Positions 16,524-25,336 of a DNA stretch of 64,000 bases are shown here, in pieces. The notes under the pieces are model-generated. The model had not been told where the DNA came from and made no database searches. It saw only the letters and a program-made list of their open reading frames with translations. Numbering within the stretch: the stretch's first letter is position 1; the number at the start of each line of letters is the position of its first letter. The position numbers were made by a program, and so were the translations under genes. Origin of the DNA: DASQHY01 sp035602605 (lineage in GTDB: Bacteria > Acidobacteriota > Terriglobia > Acidiferrales > UBA7541); contig DATNLZ010000134.1 in NCBI GenBank assembly GCA_035602605.1, forward strand, positions 74,440 to 138,439, written 5' to 3'.

Positions 16524-18299
16524 TTGAGGCTTAAAGGCATCCCTTTCTTTTCCTGTTCATGCTTGGTGAAAAGCGTAGCTATTTTGGTGACATTGTGGAT
16601 TGGGCAGGCGGGTTTGTGGGCTCAGGGCACCCCTGCCGACCTGGACAGTTACGGCGGCAGCACGGCGTTGGCGTGCCCGGGAGGTCCAGCACCTCATTTC
16701 TATACGCAAAAGATTGGCGACCGGTGGTGGCTATGCACCCCAGCGGGGAATGTTTTTTGGCTACGAAGCGTCTACCACGTCGATGGAAACGATGACGTCG
16801 CCGATTACCAGGGCAACACGTTAGGTGCGGTGCTTACCGCCAAATACGGGAATAACTCGACTCTGTGGGGTCCGGTCACCGTCGCGAGGCTGCGATCATG
16901 GGGTTTCAATGGGACGAGCGAATTTTCGATCAGCTATGTCCTTCCTACGACAACACATCCCGATTGGACCTCGACCCCCGACAGCAGCAATCCGGAGAAA
17001 ATGGCGTTTACCGGCCTGATTTGGCCTGCGCACTACGCACGCAATCGAAATTCTTACGCCGAGCCGGTGAAGGAGTTGGTTCGCGCGACCAATCCCAGCG
17101 TCTATACAGGCGCTCGGCGTAACTGCATGGACGTCTTTGATCCGAACCTGGCCCAGTGGCTGCGCAACGATCTTAGGGATTACCAAAACCCTGAGTACAC
17201 CTGGATTCGCAGCTCGCATAGCGATTATCTGATTGGACTCAACATCGATGAGACCGATGAGATTTTTGGATTTGGAGCCGGACCCGATTTTTCAGGTTTT
17301 TACCTTGGGCGGCCGGATGACTTTTCACACGTGCATCTGGGATGGATCGTCCTGGTAACGAGTCCGACGCAGTCTTCGGGAACAGACGCCAATGGCAATC
17401 CTATTTCTTACACTGACACGAAGGTTTATTCGAAGCAGGCGCTCAGCGATTGGCTCTCAGCGCGCTACAGCGGGGATATCTCGCTGCTGAACCAGGCTTG
17501 GGGGTCAACGTACACCACGTTCGGGTCGAACGGCGGATGGGGAAGCGGCAATGGTTTGCTCGATGAAGACGGAGTACACAGCTGGGTTCCGCGAGATTTT
17601 ATTCGGATGAACGGGGCTGGGGCGGCGATTAAGCAAGATCTCGATGATTTTTTGCTCTTCTTCGCGCGGCAATACTTCTCGACGATTCAGGGCGTGCTTC
17701 AGATGGAAGCTCCAGGAATCCTTTACCTGGGGCCGACGAACGTGGGAAGTTGGGGAGCGCCAGCGCGCCGACAAATCTTGCAAGCGGCTGGTCAGTATGT
17801 CGATGTAATGCACCTCTCCCCGATTCCCACACAGTGCCTCTCATGCACCGATGACCAAGCGCGGATCGATTTTGTGGCCCAGTATGGCGGGGACAAGCCA
17901 TGGGTGAACTGGGAGACGATCACGGCGCAAAGCGATTCCTACATGTCACCGTTTGAAATCCCGGCGACGTCCGCGCCAGATGCCGGAAATCAAGGAAATC
18001 GCGGACAGCGGTACCAAACAATGGTGAACCAATTGATGGATGCCAAAGATTCTGCGGGAATACACCACACGGTCGGATTCAAATGGTGGCAATACTATGA
18101 CGGGCGAGCACAGGAGGCCAACTGGGGCCTGGTCACCCTCAGAGACAACCCCTATGATGGAACGTCTGCGGTTATTGCTCCGGGCGTTGATGAATTTGGG
18201 TATCCAACTGGCGGGGAACGCGCCAATTATGGGGACTTCATTAGCTCGGTGAGGGCTGTCAATCAGAATATTTATTGGTATTTGTTGAGTCCGCCGTAG
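16524..18299 (+). CDS. Secreted glycoside-hydrolase-like protein (agarase-like TIM barrel)
   Basis: A 591-residue protein with a signal peptide (to about residue 34, GLWAQ). DRWWLCTPAGNVFWLRSVYHV resembles the opening strand of agarase/GH50- and GH86-like barrels, where a substrate-facing enzyme starts with a W-W-L-x-P-x-G-x-x-F block. Candidate catalytic carboxylates are in GLNIDETDE (strand 4-like, acid/base) and PWVNWET (strand 7-like, nucleophile). The start is TTG at 16524 with GGAGG six bases upstream. The family assignment is by pattern only; the enzyme class could differ. It is a single gene without polysaccharide-utilisation neighbours. Confidence 0.55.
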   Translation: MRLKGIPFFSCSCLVKSVAILVTLWIGQAGLWAQGTPADLDSYGGSTALACPGGPAPHFYTQKIGDRWWLCTPAGNVFWLRSVYHVDGNDDVADYQGNTLGAVLTAKYGNNSTLWGPVTVARLRSWGFNGTSEFSISYVLPTTTHPDWTSTPDSSNPEKMAFTGLIWPAHYARNRNSYAEPVKELVRATNPSVYTGARRNCMDVFDPNLAQWLRNDLRDYQNPEYTWIRSSHSDYLIGLNIDETDEIFGFGAGPDFSGFYLGRPDDFSHVHLGWIVLVTSPTQSSGTDANGNPISYTDTKVYSKQALSDWLSARYSGDISLLNQAWGSTYTTFGSNGGWGSGNGLLDEDGVHSWVPRDFIRMNGAGAAIKQDLDDFLLFFARQYFSTIQGVLQMEAPGILYLGPTNVGSWGAPARRQILQAAGQYVDVMHLSPIPTQCLSCTDDQARIDFVAQYGGDKPWVNWETITAQSDSYMSPFEIPATSAPDAGNQGNRGQRYQTMVNQLMDAKDSAGIHHTVGFKWWQYYDGRAQEANWGLVTLRDNPYDGTSAVIAPGVDEFGYPTGGERANYGDFISSVRAVNQNIYWYLLSPP

Positions 18300-18661
18300 C
18301 TGTCTTTTTCTTCAGGGAGGATCCTAGACTGCGCGACGCCGTTGGGCTTCGCTCATTGCCGGCGGCGATGCCCTTGGCGCAGGGAAGGCCTCGTGGTGGT
18401 ACGCCCGCCCTGACCGTTTACTAGGTATTTGGTCCCTCTGTATCACTCCACGAGCCTGCCTTGCGACCTTGTGCTGCCTTGGGTACCCGGCAGCGCTTCC
18501 GAACGCTTCTTGTGGCCACCTGCCTGGATTTAATTCGTTAGCGAAGAACTATTTACTGGGCTTTCCAAGGCTTACTCGATGCGATAAAACATTGCTGGCG
18601 GGGACGTTGACTTGGGTGCGGGGCACATCCTAAGATGCTCCTCACCAGAAGGTTCCTACCG
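18300..18661. other. Intergenic region before the kinase gene
   Basis: About 360 bases with no recognisable gene, RNA or clear terminator. Nothing further can be supported. Confidence 0.4.
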
Positions 18662-21067
18662 ATGCTGGGCCAAACAATATCGCACTACCGCGTGCTGGAG
18701 AAACTGGGCGGCGGGGGCATGGGTGTTGTGTACAAGGCCGAGGATATCAAGCTCGGACGCGCGGTGGCCCTGAAGTTTTTGCCGGAATTGCTGGAACGCG
18801 ACGCGCTCGCATTGGAACGATTTCAACGCGAAGCGCGATCAGCTTCGGCCCTGAATCACCCTAATATCTGCACGGTTTACGAAATTGATGAGCACAAGGG
18901 TCAATACTTCATTGCCATGGAGTTCTTGGATGGTCAAACGCTCAAGCATCGGATCGAGAGCAAACCGTTTGAAATAGACAGGATGCTGGACTTGGCCATA
19001 CAGGTGGCCGATGGGCTGGACGCAGCTCACTCAGCGGGAGTCATCCACCGAGACATTAAACCGGCAAACATTTTTATTACCAAGCGGCTGCACGCCAAGC
19101 TGCTGGATTTCGGGCTGGCTAAGCTGGCTCCCAACCAGCCGCATATCTCCGGCGGACTCCGCGCTTCACTTTCGACGATCGGCGAAGAGCAGCTGACCAG
19201 CCCGGGCGTGGCTGTGGGAACTGTAGCCTACATGTCACCGGAGCAAGCGCTGGGCGAAGATCTGGATACCCGCACAGATCTGTTCTCGTTCGGCGCGGTT
19301 CTGTATCAGATGGCCACAGGGAGAGTGCCATTCAACGGGACAACGTCGGCGGCAGTGTTTGATGCGATTTTGCATAAGACTCCTGTTTCGCCCATACGCC
19401 TGCAACCGGGTTTGCCGGATGAACTGGAACGAATTATCAACAGAGCGCTGGAGAAGGATCGCAAGCTGCGGTACCAGACCGCCTCCGATCTGCAGGCCGA
19501 CCTGAAGCGCCTGAAACGCGATACCGATTCCGTACGAGTGGCCACGCAGGGCGGCCAGGGGTATGCCGACGCTGCTCCGTGGTGGCGAGGTAAGGTGGTG
19601 GTAAGGAGTACGATAGGCGTGCTTGCAGCGTTGGTGCTGGGGTCTGTCTTTCTATTAAGCGGGTTGCTGAAAAGCGGCAAAACCATCGACTCCGTGGCCG
19701 TGTTGCCGTTTCTTAACGTGAGCGGCGATCCCAACATGGAGTATCTCAGCGACGGAATTACCGAGAGCATCATCAACAGCCTTGCGCAACTGCCCGGGGT
19801 CACAGTGAAATCGCGCAGCGCTGTTTCCCGCTACAGAGCTAAAGGGCATGAGGAGCCCGATCCTCAAAAAGCGGGGAAGGAACTTGGAGTTCGCGCGGTA
19901 CTGGTGGGTAGGGTTTCCCAGCGCGAGGGCGGGCTCAGCATCCAAACCGAGTTGGTGGATGTCGATAAAGATTCCAGGCTGTGGGGACACGGTTACAGCG
20001 GCTCGCTCGCGGACCTTATTGGAGTCGAAGAGAAAATTTCTCACGATATTTCCGAGAGGCTTAGACCAAGCCTGACGGGCGAAGAGAAGAAGCGGCTCGT
20101 CAAACGGCATACCGATAATCCTCAGGCCTACCAACTTTATCTGGAGGGCCTATACCAGGAAAGAAAATCGACCGAAGAGGCTTTCAATAAAGCCGTGGAG
20201 TACTTTGGGTTGGCGGTGCAGGAGGACCCCAACTTCGCGCTGGCGCATGCTGGACTGGCGGATACCTATAGCCTGCTGGGGGATGCCGGTTATATTGCCC
20301 CGAAGGAGGTGTGGCCCAAAGCCCGGGCGCAAGCGATGGAGGCCTTGCGGATTGACGGGACACTCGCCGAAGCGCACACCTCACTCGGTTTGGTGCGCGA
20401 GTATGCGGATTGGGACTGGTCAGGCGCAGAAAACGAATTCAGACGAGCCGTGGAGCTGGACCCGAGCTCGTCGAACGCGCACCTGTGGTATGGAAATCAC
20501 CTGGCAAGGGTAGGACGCCTCGATGACGCGGCAGGTGAGCTGAAGAAGGCGCAAGATCTCGAGCCGCTCTCGCTGCGTATTAATACCACCCTTGGATGGC
20601 ATCTCTATTTGAAGTCTCAATACGATCAAGCCATCGCGCAGTTGCAAAAAACTCTGGAAATGGATCCGAACTTCGCGCGAGCTCGCTGGATCCTGGAGAA
20701 TGTTTACTTGCAGACGGGCAAGTATAGGGAATTTCTTGCTGAGGAAGAAAGAGCGTTAACGCTTGGCGGAAATGCGGATCTCGCCGCAGCGCTCGGACAG
20801 GAATATAAAACCTCCGGTTACCGTGGGGTTTTGCAATACCGGTTAGGGGGATTGACCGAGCTTTCGAAGCGCGGACGAGTGGTATCGTATGGGATCGCGC
20901 AAATTTACGCGCGCCTCGGGCAAAAAGATCAGGCGTTTGAATGGCTTAAGAAAGCCTACGAAGAACGCGACAGCGGTATTGCGTCACTCAAGGTGGATCC
21001 GGCGTTCGATACCTATCGCACCGATGCGAGGTTTCAGGATTTGATACGGAGGTTGGGGCTTTCCTGA
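18662..21067 (+). CDS. Membrane Ser/Thr protein kinase with TolB/FlgO-like and TPR domains
   Basis: A protein of about 801 residues. Residues 8-270 form a PknB-type kinase: glycine loop LGGGGMGVVYKAE, lysine in VALKFL, HRDIKPAN at about 129 and DFGLAK at about 149, with an APE-equivalent MSPEQALG. One transmembrane helix lies at about 312-337. Beyond it an extracytoplasmic part starts DSVAVLPFLNVSGDPNMEYLSDGITE, a TolB/CsgG-like N-terminal fold, followed by TPR repeats (for example YFGLAVQEDPNFALAHAGLA). This architecture is expanded in acidobacteria. ATG at 18662 is preferred because AGAAGG precedes it; ATG at 18635 is the alternative. The signal sensed and the targets are unknown. Confidence 0.9.
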   Translation: MLGQTISHYRVLEKLGGGGMGVVYKAEDIKLGRAVALKFLPELLERDALALERFQREARSASALNHPNICTVYEIDEHKGQYFIAMEFLDGQTLKHRIESKPFEIDRMLDLAIQVADGLDAAHSAGVIHRDIKPANIFITKRLHAKLLDFGLAKLAPNQPHISGGLRASLSTIGEEQLTSPGVAVGTVAYMSPEQALGEDLDTRTDLFSFGAVLYQMATGRVPFNGTTSAAVFDAILHKTPVSPIRLQPGLPDELERIINRALEKDRKLRYQTASDLQADLKRLKRDTDSVRVATQGGQGYADAAPWWRGKVVVRSTIGVLAALVLGSVFLLSGLLKSGKTIDSVAVLPFLNVSGDPNMEYLSDGITESIINSLAQLPGVTVKSRSAVSRYRAKGHEEPDPQKAGKELGVRAVLVGRVSQREGGLSIQTELVDVDKDSRLWGHGYSGSLADLIGVEEKISHDISERLRPSLTGEEKKRLVKRHTDNPQAYQLYLEGLYQERKSTEEAFNKAVEYFGLAVQEDPNFALAHAGLADTYSLLGDAGYIAPKEVWPKARAQAMEALRIDGTLAEAHTSLGLVREYADWDWSGAENEFRRAVELDPSSSNAHLWYGNHLARVGRLDDAAGELKKAQDLEPLSLRINTTLGWHLYLKSQYDQAIAQLQKTLEMDPNFARARWILENVYLQTGKYREFLAEEERALTLGGNADLAAALGQEYKTSGYRGVLQYRLGGLTELSKRGRVVSYGIAQIYARLGQKDQAFEWLKKAYEERDSGIASLKVDPAFDTYRTDARFQDLIRRLGLS

Positions 21068-21090
21068 TCGCCAAGTTCGATGCTAAATCG

Positions 21091-21588
21091 TCAGCGGAGC
21101 GGGTAACCTGGCTCGCCGGGGAAATGGCCGTCGACTCGCAACATCTTTGGACCGGTACCTACATCGCGAGCATCCATAAAAACGATGGCCCCGGGAATCC
21201 CAGTGACTAGCTCCATGGCTGCGTCATTCGAGGAAACTGTTTTGGGAGGAGAGACAGCTTCGGCGCGCAGGATCTTGGCAATCCAGTACTGGCGATATTG
21301 AGCCTCACTCATCTGATAGATGACCCGCAGAACTACGCCTCGCTCATGAGAAACCGGGGCGCGGAGATACAATTCCACAGGAAGCTTAGCAGTCCAATAT
21401 TGCCGTTCGCCCAGAAACACTTTGCGCACGTCGGCCAGGCTGAGATTATCTACCGGCGTGTCCGGATGGACCAGAAGCGCAATATCGGAAGAACGGGTTG
21501 TCTGCGGTTTTGCCGGCCACAAGAACCACAAGCACAGGCTGGCCGATACAAGTAACCTGGCGATCGTATTTTGCGCGGAACGCTTCAT
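21091..21588 (-). CDS. Periplasmic PstS-like PBP domain protein
   Basis: A 165-residue protein with a signal peptide (to about residue 28) and a small type 2 periplasmic-binding-protein-like fold. ALLVHPDTPVDNLSLADVRK followed by VFLGERQYW is the standard opening of short phosphate-binding-like proteins, and GIPGAIVFMDARDVG resembles their GxIGY-type block. The length is about half of true PstS, so it is the compact class that often accompanies surface or respiratory proteins. No ABC transporter genes are adjacent. Binding specificity is not predictable. Confidence 0.7.
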   Translation of the reverse strand: MKRSAQNTIARLLVSASLCLWFLWPAKPQTTRSSDIALLVHPDTPVDNLSLADVRKVFLGERQYWTAKLPVELYLRAPVSHERGVVLRVIYQMSEAQYRQYWIAKILRAEAVSPPKTVSSNDAAMELVTGIPGAIVFMDARDVGTGPKMLRVDGHFPGEPGYPLR

Positions 21589-21950
21589 AACGCCTTCAAA
21601 ATGTAAACTTTGGCTTGGGCCCGCCGCGACTCACCGCGTGACTGCTCCAATACATCGCTTTAGAACAGAAAAGCCAGAAATATCATAACGCAATTTTAGC
21701 GTTGGCCCAGCCAGATTGGGGACAGTAGCCGTATCAGGGACAGTAGATGGAACCTAATTCATTGAGCTGGATTCTGTCTAGTGAAATTATCTACAGGAAA
21801 ATGGCCCTGCTCGCCGCGGTTGCAATGCGATAAGCGGGCAACGCGCCCGAGAGCGGGAGCCAAGAACGTGGATTCTGGGTTTAGCTTGTGAAACCCATCG
21901 GTATGTTCATTGTTCTATTCCTAAGATTCCATCCAGCCGGGAATTTAGGG
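21589..21950. other. Intergenic region with GGGACAGTAG direct repeat
   Basis: About 360 bases without a gene. GGGACAGTAG occurs twice, at roughly 21718-21727 and 21738-21747. GGGACAGTA-type sequences are often seen beside REP/transposase-like elements, but no element is recognisable here. Confidence 0.35.
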
Positions 21951-22472
21951 TTATGGATGGGGTTTAGCGGGAGCCGCCAGCATAGCTTGCACTGAGGCGG
22001 GTAGTTTGTCGGCATTGGCAAGCAGGACGCTGACTTGCCACGCCTGGGTATCGGATAAGGCTCCCTTAAACCCGGGCATGCCGCTTAAGCGAATGCCGTT
22101 TACCACCTTCCAATATGTCTCGCCGGGTGCGTCGTCGGTAACACCTTTGCCGTGCAAAAGCTCGGGAGGCTTCGGGTACATTCCGTTGGCAATCGCGGTC
22201 ATGGGCTGACCCGGGCGTCCATGGCAAACTGCGCAGTTATCGAGATAGAGCATCGCTCCCGCCAGATAATTGGATTCGTCGGCGGCAATAGGAACAGTTC
22301 TGGGCATCTCTTTCTCAACCTTTTCGTGCAACGCTCTATGGGCGAGGTATCGTTCCAAAGGAAGCGGACGAGCGGATGTCGCAATCGGCATGCTGCCAGA
22401 ATCAACGTAGACGATAACGGCTACGATCATGAGTATGAACGCTGCAATCATACCGCCTATAAATGATCTCAT
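21951..22472 (-). CDS. Membrane-anchored c-type cytochrome
   Basis: A protein of about 173 residues. An N-terminal hydrophobic helix (MRSFIGGMIAAFILMIVAVI) serves as signal or anchor. The single heme site is CAVCH near residue 90. The distal Met is probably in RLSGMPGFKGALSD, the usual position in class I cytochromes c. Such proteins carry electrons in the periplasm. ATG at 22472 is chosen because AAAGGTG precedes it and the anchor starts there; an upstream in-frame start would add 19 unlikely residues. It resembles the decayed cytochrome at 36886-37140 in overall type. Confidence 0.85.
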   Translation of the reverse strand: MRSFIGGMIAAFILMIVAVIVYVDSGSMPIATSARPLPLERYLAHRALHEKVEKEMPRTVPIAADESNYLAGAMLYLDNCAVCHGRPGQPMTAIANGMYPKPPELLHGKGVTDDAPGETYWKVVNGIRLSGMPGFKGALSDTQAWQVSVLLANADKLPASVQAMLAAPAKPHP

Positions 22473-22812
22473 CGCTTTCACCTTTCGTAACGGCGATAAA
22501 ATGAGAAGAAAGCACCTGCCGGTTGCCACCGCGCTCCCGAGCGAAGCCCCGCATTATTGCATGATGCGGGCACAGAAACCATCACCAACGCCTGTGGACA
22601 CCGGGGGTTATAGCCCATCACAACAGGTTGGGGCCTCGGAAAACCAACCGCCGCAAACGCCGGGCCATCGGAAAAACGCGACCTTCCGGGCTGCAAGATT
22701 TGTTCACTTCGGTAAAAGCATGTTCGCAAACTAACTCTTTTGAATTGAGCAGCTAGATCCCGCGGGCATTTCTGGTCAGAAATGTCGAAACAACAAAGCG
22801 TCCTGCAAAAAC
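22473..22812. other. Intergenic region upstream of the cytochrome c gene
   Basis: About 340 bases without a gene. One short inverted repeat, CCCGCAT at 22548-22554 with ATGCGGG at 22564-22570, lies about 75-100 bases upstream of the cytochrome start and could be a regulator site or hairpin. Confidence 0.35.
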
Positions 22813-22860
22813 ACAAAGGCCGGTCTCGCCGAGACTTCTGGACGGGGGCCGGCCTTTGTT
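22806..22860 (-). terminator. Bidirectional-looking intrinsic terminator
   Basis: An 11-bp stem, ACAAAGGCCGG (22813-22823) with CCGGCCTTTGT (22849-22859), encloses a second small hairpin GTCTC/GAGAC. Read on the minus strand the stem is followed by TGTTTTTG, a T-run, so it terminates the gene at 22940-23485. A shorter T-stretch on the plus side makes it partly bidirectional. Confidence 0.75.
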
Positions 22861-22939
22861 TCCCTTGAGCTGGAACTTGGTTTGGTCCTAACACCTGGCA
22901 AATAAAAGCAGCGTCCTTGAAGGGCCGCAACGGCTTCGC

Positions 22940-23485
22940 TTAGTGCTCGTCGTGATCGTGGTTTTGATTCTCACGATTGCGCTTGTAGTTACGGTGGCGG
23001 TCGCGATTGTAGTCTTCGTTGCGGTCGTCATTGCCGTTACGACGGTCATCGTAATCGTCGTTCCGATGGTAATAGTCTTGGCGATCGCGGCGATAACCAT
23101 AATCTTCATTGGGATCATAATTGCGATCGCGGCGGTAATCCTGGTTACGGCCATAATTACCATAGGGGTGGCGGCCGTAGTATGGATCGCGATGGTTATA
23201 AGGAGCTCGGTTGTAAAAACCGTCGCGGCTGTACCCGTAATTTTGGTAGCCGCACTTTTGCTGGACCTCACCGAGCTTGTAACGCTCATGATTAGCTTGG
23301 CGGCTGTTGTAACCGTGGCGATTGACGGCGTCGTTTACCTTTTGCTCTTGCTTGTAAAGATTCCTCGAGCAATTTTCAGCGCGAGCACTCGCTGTCCCGC
23401 CGAAAAGAAGAAGTCCGCCGAAGGCGGCCGTAAGAAGTGCTGCTTTCCAAGCTTTGGAAATCCCCGATGTGCTCTTCGAATCCAT
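22940..23485 (-). CDS. Secreted Arg/Asp/Tyr/Asn-rich low-complexity protein
   Basis: A 181-residue protein. Residues 1-36 form a signal peptide (ALLTAAFGGLLLFGGTASARA). Residues 37-80 are a helical stretch with two cysteines (NCSRNL and QKCGYQ) that could form one disulphide. Residues 80-181 are a low-complexity tail of Tyr, Arg, Asp and Asn (RRDRNYDPNEDYGYRRDRQD) ending in NQNHDHDEH, a possible metal-binding end. I do not recognise a family. The tail suggests an intrinsically disordered exported protein. A strong terminator follows. The opposite strand reads as an extended hydrophobic frame, a mirror effect of this codon content. Confidence 0.7.
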   Translation of the reverse strand: MDSKSTSGISKAWKAALLTAAFGGLLLFGGTASARAENCSRNLYKQEQKVNDAVNRHGYNSRQANHERYKLGEVQQKCGYQNYGYSRDGFYNRAPYNHRDPYYGRHPYGNYGRNQDYRRDRNYDPNEDYGYRRDRQDYYHRNDDYDDRRNGNDDRNEDYNRDRHRNYKRNRENQNHDHDEH

Positions 23486-23758
23486 GAAGGCCTCCAGGCA
23501 AGGCGGCGTAAGACCGTTAGCAGCCGGAGCTAGTGCTGCACCCGTCGCCTCGGGTAATGGGCAGGTCTGATGAAGTGATGGCGTGGAGCGACCAGGGGTT
23601 GCTTCGGACGACTCTGGTTGGGTTGCGTCCCACTCGCTACCGGCTGGGAATCATTGGGAATATTCGGCGCGGGCACGCTGGCAAGCCAACACGGCGCGTT
23701 GAGCGGTCATCGAATCGAGTAGACTAGAGAGTGCGAGCCTAATGAGGGAATCAGCGCG

Positions 23759-24922
23759 ATGATGCTACCAACAAAAAGTTCCTACAAAGTTGCCGCAGGG
23801 CCCGTGAGCGCACTGCTGTTCTTGCTGGCGACCTGCGCACACGCTCAGACACAGCAGGGACCGATCGCGCCAAAGCCCGGCGTCTCGTTGCAGACGGCGC
23901 CACAGGATAAGCAAAGCAAGGTGGTCGTCAACGTGCACTTAGTGAGCACACCGGTAACCGTGCGCGATGCCAAGGGAGAAATGGTTGTTGACCTTGCTCA
24001 GAGCGATTTTCAAGTTTATGACAATGGCGTGCAGCAGCGAATCACCAGTTTCGAACTAGGCGGAGAATCGTTATCGCTTGTTTTGCTGGTGGAGAATAGC
24101 TCGCGGATCGAGCCTATTTTGCCGGCGATTCGCAAGACCGGGATTGTGTTTACACAAACGGTGATGGGCCCGACCGGTGAAGCAGCGGTGCTCGAATTCA
24201 ATGACACCGTGGACAAGCGGCTGGATTTCACGAAAAACGCCGATACGGTGGAAAAAACGGTCGGAAGCATTCGCGTGGGTACGTCCGGGGCGAAACTATA
24301 CGATGCGCTTTCGGCGGCGGTCGAGATGCTGGCGAGCCGGTCGGAATCGAGCGTGGAGGGCGGAAGGCGGCGCATCATTCTGGCCCTGTCGGAAGCCGTC
24401 GATACGGGCAGTGCGAGCAAGCTTGGCGAGGTGCTGCATGCGGCGCAGCGCGCGAATGTGACGATTTATAGCGTGGGGCTTTCGACAACTGCTGCGGAAT
24501 TACGCGCGCCTCCGAAGAAAGTCGCGCCGGAGATTACTCCGCCGGGAACGTTTGGACGGCCGCCGATTCCTGGAACGGTTCAAACGCCCACAACTGAGGC
24601 ACAACGCGATGCCAGCATCGATTTCTATGCGCTAGCGGTCTGGCTACTGAAAAATATTCACAATCAGGTGAGCGATCACGCGCTCGAAGCGGCCACGGTG
24701 GCCACCGGGGGCGTACATCTTTCCACATTTAAAGACCGCTCGATTGAAAAGGCGATGGACCAGATCGGCGGGGAGTTGCACGCACAGTACAACCTGAGCT
24801 ACGCGCCGAGCGGGACGGAGATGATCGGGTATCACGAAATCAAAATTGAAATTATGGGGTCGCGAAAGGGACTGAAGTGGCACGCTCGACCTGGGTATTA
24901 CCTGGCGGAACCGCAGGGTTAG
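23759..24922 (+). CDS. Secreted VWA-domain protein of the acidobacterial type
   Basis: A 387-residue protein with a signal peptide to about residue 31 (CAHAQT). VHLVSTPVTVRDAKGEMV followed by DLAQSDFQVYDNGVQQRI is the conserved opening of the VWFA-related acidobacterial domain (TIGR03436). The von Willebrand A fold follows, with LSLVLLVENSSRIE in place of the usual DxSxS metal site, so the MIDAS motif is altered. The function is unknown; such proteins occur in tens of copies in acidobacterial genomes. ATG at 23759 and the adjacent ATG at 23762 are equivalent. Confidence 0.85.
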   Translation: MMLPTKSSYKVAAGPVSALLFLLATCAHAQTQQGPIAPKPGVSLQTAPQDKQSKVVVNVHLVSTPVTVRDAKGEMVVDLAQSDFQVYDNGVQQRITSFELGGESLSLVLLVENSSRIEPILPAIRKTGIVFTQTVMGPTGEAAVLEFNDTVDKRLDFTKNADTVEKTVGSIRVGTSGAKLYDALSAAVEMLASRSESSVEGGRRRIILALSEAVDTGSASKLGEVLHAAQRANVTIYSVGLSTTAAELRAPPKKVAPEITPPGTFGRPPIPGTVQTPTTEAQRDASIDFYALAVWLLKNIHNQVSDHALEAATVATGGVHLSTFKDRSIEKAMDQIGGELHAQYNLSYAPSGTEMIGYHEIKIEIMGSRKGLKWHARPGYYLAEPQG

Positions 24923-24977
24923 AGATCCTAGGATTCTTTCGACTGAGAGCTGGAGTTTTGATTTTGACCAATCACGA

Positions 24978-25274
24978 TTAGCGAATTTTATTCCAAAAAG
25001 AAGCTTCTCGATCGGCAAGTAGAGAGTCTTTGCGCTCGTTCCAGTGAAGGAAGTGCGGGGTCCGGGTGTGGCGCGTGTGATGTTCGCGACTTGTCCATGC
25101 TTCGTGGAGCATAAATAAACCAGGTGTCTCGGCGGCACGGTAAAGATCGTAGGTCAAACATCCCTCTTCGGCGCGGGTCGGGGCTACCAGTGAGAAGAGT
25201 TCCTGCTCAAGGGCCGCTGCTTGACCGTCTCGAGCTTGGAGGCGAACGGTGAGAGTGAGTGTGGATTCGCTCAT
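24978..25274 (-). CDS. Antibiotic biosynthesis monooxygenase (ABM) family protein
   Basis: A 98-residue ferredoxin-like ABM-fold protein. LTVRLQARDGQAAALEQEL, PTRAEEGCLTYDLYRAAETP and FMLHEAWTSREHHTRH match the family pattern, including the EGCLxYDLY and EAWTS blocks. ABM proteins include quinol monooxygenases such as YgiN, acting without a cofactor, and heme-degrading enzymes. The substrate is not predictable. A second copy lies at 57643-57939. The gene is convergent with the VWA gene. Confidence 0.82.
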   Translation of the reverse strand: MSESTLTLTVRLQARDGQAAALEQELFSLVAPTRAEEGCLTYDLYRAAETPGLFMLHEAWTSREHHTRHTRTPHFLHWNERKDSLLADREASFWNKIR

Positions 25275-25336
25275 GGCTCACCGCCATTGTGTCGCTCGGG
25301 ATTAACCATGGATGCCCACCAAACGCTCATCGCCAC

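Noticed and set aside
22943..23533. Plus-strand 196-codon open frame coding almost only hydrophobic residues, antisense to the RDYN-rich gene
   Set aside because: It is the complement of Arg/Asp/Tyr/Asn codons; no RBS and no membrane-protein family pattern. The minus-strand gene has a signal peptide and a matched terminator.
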